A stretch of 64,000 nucleotides of DNA from Ehretia macrophylla (GCA_037974665.1 CM075770.1:61515850-61579849); one strand, 5' to 3'; counted from the first letter of the stretch, positions 45,585 to 58,400 are shown. Notes: generated by a model from the sequence alone, not told the origin. Made by a program: numbers and translations.

Positions 45585-46727
45585 AGGCCAGCCGGACTTC
45601 TACAGCCGTTGTCGATTCCGCAATGGAAGTGGGTACATATAACAATGGACCTTGTGACCGATCTTCCTAGATCTCCGAGAGGATGTGATTCTGTTTGGGT
45701 TGTTGTGGACCGCTTGACTAAAGTTACACATTTTATTTCCGTGAACAAACAGGATAGCCTTGATAAGCTAGCTGAGCTTTATGTTGCTAATATTGTGAGA
45801 TTGCATGGTGTGCCACAGAGTATAGTGTCAGATAGGGATCCCCGATTCAGATCTCGTTTTTGGCAGAAGTTGCAAGAGGCCATGGGAACTAAGTTGAGCT
45901 TCAGTACTGCATATCATCCGCAAACTGATGGCCAGTCTGAGAGAACCATCAGGATCTTGGAAGACATGCTTCGGGCATGTGTGTTAGACTTTGGGAAGAA
46001 TTGGGAGAAGTTTTTGCCTTTAGCGGAGTTCGCCTACAACAATAGTTATCAATCTACTATAGGTATGGCTCCCTATGAGGCATTGTATGGTCGGAAATGT
46101 AGATCCCTGTTATATTGGGAAGAGGTTGGAGAGATGAGAACAGTTGATCCGACTGTGTTACCTGAGATGATTAAGATGGTAGATAATGTTCACCTTATTC
46201 GCCAGCGTATGCTTACAGCTCAGAGTCGTCAGAAGAGTTATGCGAATAAGCACCGTCGGGATCTTGAGTTTGATTTGGGAGATTGGGTGTTTCTTAAGAT
46301 TTCTCCTCGGAAGGGATTGATTCGGCACGGTAAGAGCGGGAAGCTTAGTCCCAGGTATGTGGGTCCGTATGAGATCACCGAAAAGGTAGGTCCTTTGGCT
46401 TATCGATTAGCTTTGCCTCCGAGCTTGTCGAGACTACACGATGTGTTCCACGTGTCTATGTTGAAGAAGTACCATCCAGACCCTTCACATGTACTTGAAC
46501 CAGAGCCTTTGCAGATTGAAGAGAAGTTGTCTTATGAAGAGAAACCGATTCGAATTGTGGATCGGAAAGTTCAGGAGCTTGGCAGAAAGAGTATTTCGTT
46601 AGTACAGGTTCTATGGGATCATCATGGGTTTGAGGAAGCGACTTGGGAAAAAAATGACTAAGTTCGGGATCAGTATCCAGAGTTGTTTGTTGACCAGGTA
46701 AGAATTGCGTGGGCGCAATTGTTTTAA
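45585..46727 (+). pseudogene. pol: Element F integrase core and chromodomain
   Basis: Integrase core with [22 protein letters not shown] and [16 protein letters not shown], all three acidic residues present. The [21 protein letters not shown] landmark follows, then a C-terminal chromodomain ([27 protein letters not shown]) of the type that directs chromoviruses to heterochromatin. TAA at 46659-46661 removes the last 21 codons. The true end overlaps the pre-PPT hairpin. Confidence 0.93.
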
Positions 46728-46738
46728 GGGGGAGAGGG
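46703..46738 (+). other. Pre-PPT hairpin and polypurine tract, element F
   Basis: AATTGCG-tggg-CGCAATT (46703-46720) overlaps the last codons of pol. Five bases later, aagggggagaggg (46726-46738) abuts the 3' LTR. Confidence 0.85.
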
Positions 46739-49020
46739 TGTAATACCCGAGCCCGGAATGTGAAAATTCTTTGTTTATTATTTTGAAAATTATATTTCCT
46801 TAAATTCTTTGTGAATTAATTGTTACTTTCTCGTTGTCGCAACGTGCATTGCATTTAGGGAGCGATAGCTAGAGAACGGTTTCTAATCCTCAACAAATAG
46901 TGAAACTAGTATTTAGATGACTTAAATTTTATATTTTAATTGTTGCTAGCTATATTTAATATTTCCTTAGTTAAAATGGCTTTAAAATGCACAAAATAAG
47001 GCCCTTTGAGCAAGTTTTAAGTGGTTTGACTTAGGACTTTGACTATTTGACTTAGCCAACCTTTTAATAAGCTAAAACAAAGGAAAATAATAAAAAATAG
47101 CAGCTGAACAGAACCTATGCTGGCCAAAAATATTGAAGAGAAAAAAAATCATTTTCAACTTTCAAAACTTTCAATCTTCGCGCGAGCTTGTGCGGGGTTG
47201 CTACCGAGCCATCCAGCATTGTTTTCCTAGCGCCTAGGAGTGCCTAAGGTGAGGGAATCATGTTATTTGCGCATTTAAATGTTAAGTGTATCAACTTTGC
47301 AATTTTTAGATTTTATCCGTAGATTGTTGTTTAAATCGTTTTGATGCTTCTAGAATGTTCCTTGGCAATTGTAGAACGTGTATTAATAGCTTTTTAACAT
47401 TTTCTGCGGTTAAATGTTGAGATTGTAGTTTAAACTAGTTGTTGAATAGTGTTTTGTGAATAGTAAACCCTTGGAACGATGAAGTTGTTCCGTTATGCTG
47501 TCCGTTGATGTAGAATTGTGCTAGGTGTGCTAGAATGCCTAAATGCATGGTTTGTTTGGGTTGCATAATGGAAAAAATGGGAATTAAGCCTTGTTGAAAG
47601 TCGGGGTTGTTTAGGTCGAGTTTAGCGTTTTCTCGTTTTGCGTGTTGACATTATTTCGGGAGGCCATGGAAGCTCTTTTGGTGCGATTATGGCGTTGGTT
47701 GGGTGTTTGGTTGTTATAGTTGTAGTTCAAACGAGAAAGGGAGAAATCGGGGCTTTGCGCGAGTTCTAGGGTAAAGTAAGGTTTCGGGGTCTTTAGACGT
47801 GCCTTATGGTGACCTAGGAGGTTTGGTGAAGTCGGTTTCCAGAACTCATGGCTCGTTTGGAAATGGTAGGGTTTTGATAGTTGGGGCCGGTTTGTGTTTT
47901 TGTGTGTTTTCTTGACTTTATGCCTATAGAATGCTTAGGGTTGCTTGAAATACTTGTTTGAATTGATTTGGATTGAAATGCTTATCAATTGCTGCTATTG
48001 CGTGCGAGAGTAACCTACTTTGTTATTCTCCCACGTGTGGCTTTATCGCTTGTTTATCGCCTTGTATCGAGTCTTGCATTGCATAGTGTCTCGCGCGTGA
48101 GTGATGGGCCTCTCTGGGTAGCCTTGGGTTGCCAGTGTTGGTTGCTCTAGCTCCGCTGCTATTCCCTTTCTCACTTGGGTTGCCTCCCAGGGGGATTTGG
48201 GTCGTAGGTTGATGGATACTTCTGGGGTATTCCAAACTGGTGTTATAAGGTGGTTTGGGCCGGCGCGTCGTCATCGAATTATTGAATGAAAGTTGCTCGT
48301 GAAAAGAGTACCGTATCCTTTGAATGAATGTTTATAGTCTTTAATGCTTGCCTTGTTATAATATTGACTTGTTTGTATCTTTAAATGATTATTGTATGCA
48401 TTGCTTGGCTAATTGCATTGCACACTCCTCTCATCTCCGTCCTTGAGACCAATTGCCCTCGCTGAGCAATAGTTTTTGCTCATTCCTCTCTATACTATAT
48501 TTTTACAGGAGTAGTTGAAGCAGACCCTATCGAGGTAATTGAGGAGGAGGAGCAGGTGGAGGTGTTTCCGTGATAGCACTTCTCTGCTTTGCTGGTGGTT
48601 GGTTACCAGATTTTGTGCGTGCCTTGCTTGTTATGTATATTGCTTGGATGTCGCTTAATTTTGAGGCTTGTAGCCTTGTATGTATTTTCTTGTTTGAGGC
48701 CTCTACGGTCTTATGTTGTATAAGTTGAAAGAATGTAAAGTTGTAAACTTATACCCTTGTGACTAGTAAGGAATTGCATGCTAATGGAATTGATTAGTGG
48801 CATAAGTACTTGTGTAATATGCATAACATTTTTGGGTTGCAAAGTTGGTTAATAAGAAATGTATGTTTTAAAGAAAGTTGGCTTGTTATGATTGTTTATA
48901 TGGCTTTCGCAAGTATTGCGTTGGTTTTAGGGTTTTCGGATCGTCCGCGGTACAGAGGAGACTCCGTCCGTGTGTCGGGTCCGGGCTTGGCCTTTTGCGG
49001 GGTCGGGTCGGGGCGTGACA
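46739..49020 (+). repeat. Element F 3' LTR (2282 bp)
   Basis: Matches the 5' LTR throughout, with donor GT at 47249-47250, acceptor TTTTTACAG ending at 48508 and mini-ORF 48509-48573. It ends GGGGCGTGACA before gctcc. Confidence 0.95.
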
Positions 49021-50042
49021 GCTCCTCCTGTAGGGGCCCTATAAGTAGATGTAGCAGAACTTCCCTGCTGAGATCTAGCAGTCACTGGTCGGGTCTGTGA
49101 CTGTCCCTGTGGCTGGCTCTAAGCTAGTCTCGGCTGTGACGGTACATGAACTGGTCCTAGATAGCTCTGGGTCTGCCTAGGCTGCTGAGTCTGAACAGGC
49201 TGCTGATACTGTCTCGGATAACCCTGACTCTGAGACTGAAACTGACGTTTGCTTGACTGACTAGACTGAGCTAACACATCTTCCTTACGTTTCTCATATC
49301 TCGATGCAGCCCTGACTACTACAACATAGTTCGGGTAATCTTGCGAAGACAAGTTAAGCATGATGTCACTCCTCAACCCTGTGATAAATCTCTGGATCTT
49401 CACATCCTCCGGCTGAACCAAAGCTGGCACATATCGAGATAGTCTCGTAAAGGTAGCCTCATATTGGTCTACAGTCATGTTCCCCTGTTTCAAAGCTATA
49501 AATTCATCATGATGCCTCTCACGGGCTACAACCGATACATATTTATCTTGAAACTCACGAACAAAGTCAGCCCATACATGTTGAACCCTCTCGGCATCCC
49601 ATTTCTCCCTAATAGTGCGCCACCATGCCTCGGCATCACCCTCCATTAAAAAGGCAGCATAGGTGATCTTTCTTTCATCGTTACACTCAAGTATCGCAGC
49701 AACTTTCTCGAACTTACTCAACCACATCTCTGCTTTCATATCATCAGGCTCGCCATAAAAACTATATGTTCCATGATGCAGGAATTTATCAAATAAGTTA
49801 CCTCCTGCAGTACCACTACCCTCTGCTCTAGCAGTCTGATTACCTCTGCCGGCACCTGTTGTACCCTGCTGAACCACAAACTGAGCTATGGTATTCATTG
49901 CGATGGCCATTATGGCCAAAATCTGGGCATTACTCGGTTCTTGACCCTGCGGTACATCCCCGGCTGCCCCAGCACCTTGCCCCGGTACATCCTGTCTGAG
50001 AGCTTCCTCCGGCTCTCTCCGTGGTCTACCCTGTCTCCTCAT
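49021..50042 (-). pseudogene. gag: Element E Gag, cut off by element F
   Basis: Start ATG at 50042 (MRRQGRPRREPEEA). An upstream in-frame ATG at 50078 exists, but the sister elements align from 50042. Contains WLSKFEKVAA, EAWWRTIREKW and a Gln/Ser-rich tail. TAG at 49121-49119 replaces Gln (CAG in element A). F is inserted at 49020, and the zinc knuckles continue at 39513 on the other side. Confidence 0.92.
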
Positions 50043-50335
50043 TACAATGCTAAAAGAACATAATATTATAATAGGCAAATAAACTATGCAAAGATAATGT
50101 ACACATTGTTTTCAAACATTTTACTCACATAAGAAACACATAAAACACTTAACAACTTTTAACACTAATTTTTCATATTCTTATCATGTCATGTTTTATC
50201 ATTCCTTTTTATGCTAGCTTGTCTTTTATCTAACTACTTAAACAATTAAACAATCATATACTCACATAATTCATTTTCACATATAGACCACTACCCACAT
50301 GCCAAGGAATTTAACCCGACTTCAAGCATTCTAGT

Positions 50336-50348
50336 AGCTCTGATACCA
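50336..50348 (-). other. Primer-binding site, element E
   Basis: Minus-strand TGGTATCAGAGCT, seven bases inside the LTR end at 50356. The leader 50043-50335 is AT-rich and featureless. Confidence 0.93.
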
Positions 50349-50355
50349 CCTAAAG

Positions 50356-52813
50356 TGTAAGACCCCGAACCCAACCCCACGCTAAAGTCAGGCTCGGACC
50401 ACTCACTCGTACAGACTCTCCTCTCTACCAAGGACAAAACTGTTACCTGTCAGCATTCACTCAAGACATTTGAACCAAAAACAACAACTTATCTACTAAT
50501 ATCTCCAAAGCCAAAACACAATCACAAGGCTATCCGAGCCTTGGAGCAACAACATTCTACTTAAGCACACAAGCATGCGAGATAAGTTGGTTTTAGCCAT
50601 AAGTAGTTAGATACAATAAAATTCTAAGTTCCATATGTATGACAATAAACACTCCAAGCATGCAAGAGAAAATAAAGTCTAAATTCCATTATTACAATCC
50701 AACATCTTTCTCTAACATTCTAGTCTACCACTACTAAACATATACACAAGACCCCAAGGTCTCAAAATACAATATTAACATGAACTCCACTCAAGTAGCA
50801 CATAAGATCCACCTCAGCACACAAAGTCACGGATTCTGATCTACGTGAACTTCTTCTTCTTCTTCTACTTCTAACAGCTGGGGATTCACCTCAGCTTCTC
50901 CTAAAACATTTCAAATGAGGAGTGAGCAACAAAGTTGCCCAGCGAGGGAGGTGATGCAACATGCCAACATGCAATATGATATGCAAACACAAGAAAACAT
51001 ATATAATCCACAAAAACCAACAAGACAATAAGCCAAGCAATTAATCACTTTAAAAATGATATGGTTCCACTTCCAAGTCTTCATTCACGAGCCACGAACC
51101 ATGAGCATCACGAACATGCCGGCAAACCCCAAACACCAACAATTGGGATACTCCGGATGTATCCCGATCCTACGACCCTTTCTCCCGAGGTAGGTCCATG
51201 CCCAGCAGGTGAACCACGCCTCTGGGGTAGTGGAGTATGCCTCAGCGAGAAAGGGAATAGGCACCATGGTAGTCGAGGGAGCACGGCAAGCCCGACGCCG
51301 CCCGTGTTTCTCGACGCTACCATGTCTGAAAAGGTTGCGCAACCCCGAGACAAGTCACAAGCAATCAATATATCACATAACACATAAGAGGGACGACAAA
51401 GTAGGCCGCCCTCACAAATAAGCACGATATAAGTTCACATAAGCACGAGATTAGCTTAAAGATACCAAAAGAAGCAATCAACACAATTAATTCCAATAAT
51501 CTACTCAAATAGCTTAATTATATCATAAATATTTAATACAATACATGTTAACTCAAATACAAGTGCCAATTGCCTCAAGTATAGCCAAAACTACTTTTTT
51601 CCCTTTCTTTAACCGAGTTTTCTTTCTCCTATGCATGGTTCAAGAGTTCCAATTTATATCCTAGTCTTTCCATATTCTTAATTAAGTCCAAAAGCACCCT
51701 TTAGGATCAATAATACTCATTTTAGAAATAAAAGTTTAGAAAGGCCCCGAACGGGTTTGAAGTACAACTATACTAACTGAGCCCCATTTTCGCATAACGA
51801 AAGCACCAAAGGTGCTTCCTTAGCTCAAGGATACCCGAATCAATGCCCAAACTTGCCCGGATTGCTCAACGGAAAAAGTTCCCTTTTTAAAGTTGGCTAT
51901 TTATGCAATTAAACTCGGTTTCGAGTGATTCAACCTCACGTGACTTTTCAACTAACTTCATTAGGATCTAGAGCACCTAATTGAGGCCTCAATTTAAGCT
52001 AATTAGCAATTTTTATCAAAACCCTAATTCTAGGTACTATTCATCATCTCTTTAATCAATATCTACATTCAACCATAAAATCTTCTAACAAGCCATAAAA
52101 GTTAACTCTATAGGCATCAAATAACTCATAGCAAGCATTCATAACAAGTTTTATAGCTATAATTGACAAATCAAGAAATTTTAACATATGAACATAAACT
52201 TTAAAAACAATAAAATGCATCTCCCTCACAATTTTTGAAGACAATGAAGCTTGTTGAAGACCCTAGGTTGCTCAAAACCCTCCCAAGATCAAGCTAGAAG
52301 CTCAAGATGCAAGGTTGTTGAAGCAAAAATCTTCTCTTTTCTCTTTGAGTGGGCCGGCCAACACAAGGGACATGGAGGGCATTTTCTAATTTGTTTTGAT
52401 GACTAATGTGTGTTATTCTATTTAATTTCATGAGTTGGTTATATTATATATTGTGCATAATTAATAATCTAACTAAGTAGTCTCAAATCTTGATCAACTA
52501 AGGCTAATTGCAATTACAAATGTTTTTAGTTGAGATTAGCACTATTCTAACGTAATACTATTCAAAGGTATGAAATCTATTTTTTAAACGCACGCTCCTA
52601 AGCCCGAAAGTTCAAAACAAAAATTTCTCGGTTCCTTTTAAATATCATATGACCTAGGAAAAATTAAAAATCAAACTTTTGAAACAGTCGAAAATATTAT
52701 AAATAGTAACATCTAATAAAAACAATTAAGCAAGAAAGATGATGCACGTAGAAATGCGCACATAGATATGCAACGGTTATAATAAATTTATGGTAAAATT
52801 CTTGGGTGTCACA
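50356..52813 (-). repeat. Element E 5' LTR (2458 bp)
   Basis: Matches the 3' LTR with scattered substitutions. On the minus strand it starts TGTGACACCC (52813) and ends GGGTCTTACA (50356). Donor ATT|GTGAGG (GT 52229-52228), palindrome GGTTGCGCAACC (51333-51344), acceptor ending at 50901, acidic mini-ORF 50900-50827. Reading frames on both strands of the module (51061-51425) are not called as genes. Confidence 0.94.
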
Positions 52814-53500
52814 TGGACCTACCTTAGGAGAAAGGGTCGTAGGATCGGGATACATCCAGAGTATCCCAACTTGTTGGTGTTTGGGGTTTGCCGATATTTG
52901 CGTGAAGTTCCTGGCTCGTGATTGAAGACTTGAAGTGGAACCATATCCTTTTTAATGTGGTTAATTACTTGGCTTTTTATCTTGCTGGTTTATGTTTCAT
53001 ATATATGGTTTTCTTTGTGTTTGCAGATCATATTGTATGCCCAGTATGCTGCATCACCTCCCTCACTGAGTATACATGTTGTATACTCACCCTCGTTTCT
53101 AACACTTTTCAGGATCAGTACTATCAGAGGTAGAAAAAAAGGCTCGAGAGTTTCGTGTGGACTATGCTGGCTTACGTGAATTGTCATTGAATTCAGTTTT
53201 ATAATTGTAAAGTTAAGTTTAGAATGTATTGATAGTTATGCATGACTTGTAATGTTTTATTAATTTGTAATCTTTACCTTGTTGTCTAGTTGACTTGCAT
53301 CCTTGTAAGGATGAAATGGATTGAGGTTGAAGATTATGGTCTTGTGGTTGTATGTTGTTGTTTGTAGGTTTCCAGATAGTCCTATATATAGGGAAAACTC
53401 CGTCCGTTTTTTCCTAAATTTCATGCCCGGCGTTTGGAACTGGGTTGAGAATAGCGTGATAAATAGGAGTCCTGATCTCGTGAGGGATTGGGGCGTTACA
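52814..53500 (+). repeat. Element D 3' LTR, second part
   Basis: Resumes at tggac with D's module and continues to GGGGCGTTACA at 53500, matching 29100-29782. It includes the acceptor (AG at 53111-53112) and the phase-2 29-codon frame. Satellite DNA follows. Confidence 0.93.
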
Positions 53501-55461
53501 CATTTGGTCACTAATAAATATGAAGAGGCTACAAATTAAAAATATAAATCAAATTGTTTATATTAACAAATAAATTCATTTATTTAGAATAAAATTAATA
53601 ATATAAATCAATAGTTGTTTTTAGATAATATAAAACATATTTACAAAATTTAATGTTAAATAAATATAGTTATTTAATATAAAATTAATTAATTTATAAT
53701 TGATTATAACAAATTTTAATTTTTTAATACCATTTTGTAGCCGCGTGGTGGCCATTGGCCACCAAACAGTGACAAAAAGTAAAAGTTTGGTGGCCATTTG
53801 GTTGCCAATATATATGAAAGGGCTACAAATTAAAAATATAAATCAAATTGTTAATATAAATAAATAAATTCATTTATTTAGAATAAAATTAATAATATAA
53901 ATCAAAAGTTGTTTTTTGATAAAATAAAACATATTTACAAAATTTAATGTTAAATAAATTTAGTTAATTAATTTAAAATTTATTAATTTATAATTTATTA
54001 TAACAAATTTTAGTTTTTGAGTACCATTTTGTAGCCACGGGGTGGCCATTGGCCAGAAAACGGAGACAAAAAGTAAAAGTTTGGTGGCCATTTGGTCGCC
54101 AAAAGATATGAAGGGGCTACAAATTAAAAATATATATCAAATTGTTTATATATATAAATAAATTCATTTATTTAGAATAAAATTAATAATATAAATCAAA
54201 AGTTATTTTTAGATAATATAATACATATTTACAAAATTTAATGTTAAATAAATTTAGTTATTTAATATAAAATTAATAAATTTATAATTTATTATAACAA
54301 ATTTTAGTTTTTGAATACTAGTTTATAGCTCCATGGTGCCCATTGGCCACCAAACCGCAACAAAAAGTAAAAGCTTGGTGGCCATTTGCTCGCCAATTGA
54401 TATGAAGCGGCTACAAATTGAAAATATAAATCAAAAGTTGTTTTTAGATAATACAAAACATATTTATAAAATTTAATGTTAAATAACTTTACTTATTTAA
54501 TATAAAATTAAATAGTTTATAATTTATTATTACTAATTTTTGTTTTTGAATACCATTTTGCAGCCCCATGGTGGCCATTGGCCACAAAACGGCGACAAAA
54601 AGTAAATGTTTGATGGCCATTTTAGTCGCCAATAGATATGAAGGGGCTACAAATTAAAAATATAAATCAAATTATTTATATATATAAATAAATTCATTTA
54701 TTTAGAATAAAATTAATAATATAAATCAAAAGTTTTTTTTAGATAATATAAAACAAATTTTCAAAATTTAATGTTAAATAAATTTAGTTACTTAATATAA
54801 AATTAATTAATTTATAATTTGTTATAGCAAATTTTAGTTTTGAATACCATTTTGTAGCCCCGTGGTGGCCATTGGCCACCAAATGGCGACAAAAAGTAAA
54901 AGTTTGGTGGCCATTTAATCGCTAATAGATATGAAGGGGCTACAAATGAAATATATAAATTAAATTGTTTATATAAATATATATATTAACTTATTTAGAA
55001 TAAAATTAATAATATAATTCAAAGTTGTTTTTAGATAATATAAAACATATTTAAAAATTTTAATGTTAAATATATTTTGTTATTTAATATAAAATTAATT
55101 AATTCATAATTTATTAAAAGAAATTTTAGTTTTTGAGTACCATTTTGTAGCACCATGGTGGCGATTGGCCACCAAACGGGGACAAAAAGTAAAAGTTTGG
55201 GGCCATTTGGTCGATAATAGATATGAAGGGGCTACAAATTAAAAATATAAATTAAATAGTTTATATAAATAAATAAATTTATTTATTTAGAATAAAATTA
55301 ATAATATAATTCAACAGTTGTTTTTAGATAATATAAAACATATTTACAAAATTTAATGTTAAATAAATTTAGTTATTTAATATAAAATTAATTAATTTAT
55401 AATTTATTATAACAAATTTTAATTTTTGAATATCATTTTGTAGCCCCATGGTGGCCATTGG
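53501..55461. repeat. Satellite array block 2
   Basis: Continuation of block 1, in phase across element D. Monomer landmarks lie near 53520, 53814, 54109, 54403, 54639, 54932 and 55223. The 236-bp monomer at 54403 carries the same deletion as the one at 24051 and is followed by the same kinds of monomer. It ends inside the core of a monomer (attgg, 55457-55461), where solo LTR G is inserted. Confidence 0.95.
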
Positions 55462-58400
55462 TGTGAGACCCCGGTCTCGAATTTATGTGCAAATACTTGT
55501 TTAATTGTTATTTACGTGCATTTGATTATTTAAATTGTAAATTACATGATTTTACTTGTTTAAATTGATTATTTGTCACATAATGTATAATTTCGTGTTT
55601 ATTTCTTTTATTACATGAAATATGTGCATTCATATTATTTTCATAAGAATTTTTAGTGAGAATTGCATTTAAAGTGTTTTAAGTTCTATTTATTGATCTT
55701 TCTCCTAAAATTTTTAAAACTAGTCTTTTAAACATTTTAAAAACTAGTCTACCATTATATTTTGATTATTGGTTTAGAAAAAAATTGAATTTGTAACAAA
55801 ATATGAGATTAAAGTTGAGTTTTAGTGTGTTAAAATAACGTTTTTAAAGTAAATAGTGATTTTCTACTCACATATATTATCCTTTGATCCTTTGAGTTCA
55901 TTTTAACACCCTACAACTTCAAAATCTGCCAAAAAACACTCCAAATCAGCCACCAAACCCTTATTACGGGAATAGTAAATTTTATGCAATTTTAATTCTT
56001 TAAAGGTGTAAATGAAGGAGTTGGAAGCTCAAATTGCATATTCGGACTCATCTTGGCGTCATCTATCTTTCTACTGTTCGTTTTTCGCATTTCAGAACAA
56101 AAACTTTGTGAGGAATTTTTTCATTTTCATGGAGTTTAAAGTTTATGTTCAATTTTGCAATTTTCGAATTTTGCCATTAATGTGCCATAACATGCTTGAT
56201 TCTTATTATATATAGTATTATTACATGCTAGGGACCTTGTATATGCATTGGTATAGCTTGAAAGTAATTTTTTGACAAGATTTCACATGTAGAATATGAT
56301 GAATAGTAAAAAATGTGAATAGTAAACTCTTGTGTTTTAGCTTAATTTATTGCTTCAAATATGCTTAAATAAGTATGTAGAGAAAACTTTTGAAGTTAGT
56401 TAGGTTTTTGATTGGCTAGAAATGCAAAATTCAACTTGGAGAAGATGATGAATAGTGCTAAACTAGGGTTTCGAAATAAAAGTTACAATTTAATTTGATT
56501 TGAGGCTTCTAGTAGTTGTGAATTAGGTCCTTGAGCATGGAAAAAATATTCATTATACTTGCCATGTGAAAATTTTGAGAATTTTGATCAAAATAGGCTA
56601 CTTTAATTGGGAATTTCGGGGTTAACTCGAATCTGGGTACGTTTTGAGGTTATGGCTAGTCTTTATTAAGTATTGAAGCCTTAGAAGTGCCTTCGTTTCG
56701 CTTGTTTGGATTTTGGAATTGGTACTTGTAGTATAAACGCACAAAGAGGAAATCGGGGATTTAATGGTAAACGAGGTTTAACGGGTGAACTCAAGGGTCC
56801 TTGGGGTGCCATAAGGTGTGGTTTGAAGGATAGGATAACTCGTTTGGAAATCTTGAACCTTGCCTTTCGGTTTGGAGCTTAATAGCAAAGATTGACAAAG
56901 GGGTTTCGGGTTGAAAGTGAATCCGGGTGCATTCGGGCATTAGGGCTAGTGTCTAGTAAGTGAGGAGGTGCTAGAAATGTATTCGCTTCGCTTAATTGAG
57001 CTCCGATTAAAGTACTTGTAGTGTGATACATAAAGAGGTAAATTTGGACTTTTGGGATAATTGTACTTTAAAGTGAGATTTCAAGGGCTTAAATGGTACC
57101 ATAAAGTGTCATTAGAGATGTAGTATAGTTAGATTTGAGGTTCATTATCTTGTGTAAAGATTAGAATCTAATTTGTAAGCATTTTGAAGGAGTTTTGTTA
57201 GAGTTTATGTAAATTAGTTGAGCTTATTGCATGATTAGCTATTTGAGTTATTATAATTGTTATATTTGTCTATTGAGTGAGTTATAAATTGTAATTTGGG
57301 TGAATAAGCATGATAATAATTCTAGGTCATGTTTATAGTTGGATTATGTTTAAGTATTAAGTGTGTTTGTATAGAAAGTATATCTTTTTGAGTGAGATCT
57401 TATGAGTTAAGTATTTGTGAATATGTCTAAAGGAGGTACAATCTTTGCTTGCTAAGTTATTGCTAAAGAAAATCAGTCCATGCATGCAAGAAATTCAATT
57501 AAAAACGTTGAGAACTTAATGTGTGTGTGTGTTCAACCGTGGCTGTCCAGATTTTTCAGCAAAATTGAGGCAACTTCGAGCTTAAAACTATATTAATTGG
57601 AGAAGGATTAGGGGTTGAATTATATACCGTTAGAAAGCCTTACGAGTCTAGTTTCTACAGCTTTTTAAGGTGCATTAATCAGAGTTGTCTAGAGCAAGTT
57701 ATGATCATTTTGGTGATATGTGTCAGAAATGCCCTGTTACGCGAGAATCTGAATTTTGTTGTTATTTTGCTATAGTAATGATATAATTCAGTTCTAATTG
57801 GATGTATTCGATCAAGACCTTATTGTGTAGTGTCCTTGGATGATTAATAACGTAATGGGGCTCTTATAGTTATGTTGTTTTCATGAATTGTAATTGAAAT
57901 CTAATTGCTAGTAAAGTTAATTTAAATTGAAAGCTATTCTATTCGACTGTGAATGAGAAATGCTAGTAGAGTTGTGATGGTCACCACCTTTAGACATAGG
58001 TAATGTTTCTATATATGCTAAACAATTCAATTGTTAGAATTAGTTGTTGTTATCAATGTGCAACTAGTGAACACTTAGAAAGGTCAAGTAAACTATGTGG
58101 AAGAATGTGTTTAATACTTTTTGAAACTACATGTAAGGTTAATTGTAAGTTGATAGTTGTCTATTATATGTTGAATGTAATTAACTTAAGTTAATACTAC
58201 TAGTGATATGTTAGAATCTTAGCTTGAAGTATAGTTATTTTACTAAAATAGTATGTTAGTTATTAAATGGTTGATAGTTAACTTTTCTATTAGTTGATAA
58301 ATGCATTTATTTCCCTATGTGCTAATGTTGGGCTATCTTCATAGAGATATTATTAACTATTGTAAGTAAAGTAGAATATGAATTAGAAGTTCATTAAAGT

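Larger units (their letters stand above)
42111..46727 (+). pseudogene. gag-pol: Element F gag-pol, single frame with four nonsense codons
   Basis: Start is the first in-frame ATG after the primer site. The frame stays constant to TAA at 46725-46727. Residues: Gag core about 70-235; knuckle 1 at 322-335 with its last Cys replaced by Tyr; knuckle 2 intact (342-355); protease D418-P419-G420-A421 (Thr/Ser replaced by Pro); RT with D690 and FIDY at 752-755 (second Asp of FIDD replaced by Tyr). RNase H with all acidic motifs is at about 44800-45150, the integrase HHCC and DDE regions at about 45430-46000, and the chromodomain at about 46510-46700. TAG stops are at 44442, 44685 and 45582, and TAA at 46659, each at a Gln position. 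Confidence 0.95.
39514..49020 (+). mobile_element. Element F: youngest complete Tekay-like Ty3/gypsy chromovirus (9507 bp)
   Basis: Forward-strand element in E's gag with a perfect target duplication gctcc (39509-39513 and 49021-49025). LTRs of 2285 and 2282 bp look alike with scattered substitutions. It carries a primer site, a single-frame gag-pol of 1538 codons with four nonsense codons, a hairpin, and a polypurine tract. It is a different family from A/E/B: Gag starts MPPHRG and the LTR sequence is distinct, but domain order is the same. It is the deepest level of the satellite-D-E-F nest and hence the latest arrival there. Confidence 0.95.
33377..52813 (-). mobile_element. Element E: Tekay-like Ty3/gypsy chromovirus, interrupted by element F
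   Basis: Reverse-strand element inside D's 3' LTR, flanked by tagac (33372-33376) and tggac (52814-52818), one mismatch. It has two LTRs of about 2455 bp, a tRNA-Met primer site, gag-pol on the minus strand and a hairpin plus polypurine tract. Element F sits in gag, at 39514-49020. Same family as element A. Its own length without F would be about 9.9 kb, usual for a Tekay element. Confidence 0.94.
26572..53500 (+). mobile_element. Element D: non-coding LARD-type LTR retrotransposon, host of nested E and F
   Basis: Forward-strand element in the satellite array, flanked by tattt (26567-26571) and cattt (53501-53505), a 5-bp duplication with one mismatch. Its own sequence is two LTRs of about 3.2 kb and an interior of 1065 bp with primer site, hairpin and polypurine tract but no gag or pol, as in large retrotransposon derivatives (LARDs) that move with another element's enzymes. 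Element E (33377-52813) interrupts the 3' LTR. Which autonomous family served it is not visible; its terminal region resembles solo LTR G. Confidence 0.92.

Noticed and set aside
57521..57780. Possible inverted copy of D's CA-repeat region inside solo LTR G
   Set aside because: Only a CA tract with cggtt and a short gatcataacttg match in reverse orientation, and their order does not fit a single inversion.
56012..58194. Small frames of 63-67 codons in solo LTR G (56012-56215, 58003-58194)
   Set aside because: Isolated, low-complexity, in non-coding LTR, without a counterpart in D.
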